Source of the DNA: Antedon bifida
Lineage: Eukaryota; Echinodermata; Crinoidea; Comatulida; Antedonidae
Assembly (NCBI GenBank): GCA_963402885.1
Contig: OY727098.1
Coordinates: forward strand, 25,086,417-25,150,416
Length of the DNA stretch: 64,000 nucleotides
Direction of reading: 5' to 3'
The position numbers and the translations under genes are program-made. Shown piece after piece: positions 63,021 to 64,000 of the stretch (its first letter is position 1; every line of letters starts with the position of its first letter). Under the pieces are notes generated by a model that was not told where the DNA came from, ran no database searches, and saw only the letters and a list, made by a program, of their open reading frames with translations.

Positions 63021-63649
63021 ATGAATATCATCATCTTCATAAACATCAATATTATCTCATCACATTAACGCAAACAACTTTTTTTCATAAAACGTTCCAA
63101 TGTCAACAACCTTACGCCAACACCGGGAATTAATTATTGTAAATCCTCAACTTAATCCCATTGTGTAAACTTAATTAGCAAACAGCTTAGTACACAATTA
63201 ATTTTTAAGTTTTTAAACTTGTAGGAAAGTTCAACACTCCCATGCACTGACTCCAACCAGTGCTTCATTACACCTATTGTTATGTAACAAAGTATGACAG
63301 TTGATTTTAAACAATACTGAATAAAAATGGTAGGTTTTAAGCTTTTGCACTACCAGGAACCAAAGTATTAAGTTTCTTACTTACTGTATCTGGTGCATTG
63401 TCATTGTTCACAAGAACAGTGATTTAAAAACCCTGGGATTACTAATATCATTGAAAATATTAACTAATTGGGTATGGGTATAGCAAGGATTTTGTTTTAT
63501 TAGCACATGCGTTAACAAGTTCAACAGTATTAAATTACTAATACATACTACAGTACATGTTACTGCAGTAACTATTTTACCCTTTCCCCTTTTAATTACA
63601 GGGGAAACAGTGTTTAGCAATTTTTTTTTTGGTGACCATATACATTTAT

Positions 63650-63800
63650 TGAAGTGACTACCTCATAAACTTTTATAAATGTTTTTATATTGTGTTTTAA
63701 ATTGTATTGTATGTATGTTTCTAAGCTCAGGAAAACAAATATCATGAATGTTATTATGTGAAAATAAATTGAATCTTAAATCTTGAAACTTTGAAACAAA
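63650..63800 (+). repeat. Second LINE-like 3' end
   Basis: TTGTATTGTATGTATGTTTC, AATAAATTGAATCTTAAATC and TTGAAACTTTGAAAC resemble a retroelement 3' end with a TTGAAT-type tail. Weak. Confidence 0.35.
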
Positions 63801-64000
63801 CTCATATGCTATTTTATTAAACAAACGTGGTTACTGCAGTAACTGAATAAGAATAATGTTTACATGGTCTATGCTTTCTAAACTAAGTTTGATGAGAGGT
63901 ATCCCCAGTAGTTTGAACCTAAGACGATGACACTAATAATAAGTACCAAGCTACTGTGCCACTAATACTAATAAAAGTATTTCTTAATATGTTAAAATCA

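Larger units (their letters stand above)
58439..64000. other. PLK first intron or upstream region
   Basis: No exon encoding the PLK N-terminus up to the glycine loop was found on the minus strand. It holds a decayed non-LTR fragment (59000-59420), repeat R1 copy 2, SINE S1 copy 4 and two LINE-like tails. The rest is AT-rich and featureless. Confidence 0.55.

Noticed and set aside
63590..63620. Candidate PLK first exon with KRGKGK on the minus strand
   Set aside because: The possible GT donor lies one base too far downstream and breaks the phase needed to join GGFARC. The upstream residues do not resemble a PLK N-terminus.

Overview
The window is animal nuclear DNA. It is AT-rich, with long introns, GT-AG splice sites and dense small repeats. 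KEAP1, DHCR24 and a PLK2/3 kinase make it a metazoan. The many GGCCTA-type words, a Mag/SURL-like LTR element, a somatomedin-B/7TM receptor and tRNA-derived SINEs suggest an echinoderm (perhaps sea cucumber or crinoid). That assignment is inference, not proof.

Layout, left to right. (1) 1-1916, + strand: the last two coding exons of a KEAP1 orthologue. (2) 4567-13783, - strand: a nine-exon gene for an unrecognised 385-residue coiled-coil protein with an acidic, serine-rich tail. (3) 15233-18769, + strand: a three-exon secretin/Methuselah-type 7TM receptor with a signal peptide and somatomedin-B domain. (4) 19636-24587, + strand: a complete Ty3/gypsy Mag-like LTR retrotransposon with one intact 1344-codon gag-pol frame, LTRs that look identical, and a 5-bp target-site duplication. 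(5) 26865-32039, + strand: a complete eight-exon DHCR24 gene (520 aa). (6) 33301-37374, + strand: a three-exon secreted protein of six FG-GAP/VCBS-like repeats. Its first intron holds a non-LTR retrotransposon fragment and a GC-rich, unrecognised, possibly viral coding island on the - strand. (7) 40449-58438, - strand: eleven exons of a PLK2/PLK3-type polo-like kinase. Its N-terminal exon was not found and probably lies right of the window. (8) 58439-64000: intronic or upstream DNA with retroelement debris.

The genes do not look like one functional cluster. KEAP1 is the redox sensor for NRF2, DHCR24 performs sterol delta-24 reduction, PLK2/3 is a stress and cell-cycle kinase, and the receptor and the repeat protein are membrane or secreted products.

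The most unusual signals are the GC-rich island at about 34.17-35.35 kb; a hairpin MITE near 55.7 kb whose two flanks are inverted copies of each other; tandem duplications that copy splice donors in KEAP1 and DHCR24 and the stop codon of the receptor gene; and a family of palindromic MITEs with TTA/TAA target duplications, several of them inside the kinase introns. Exon borders were read by eye from splice consensus, phase and family resemblance. All multi-exon models keep frame across every junction.
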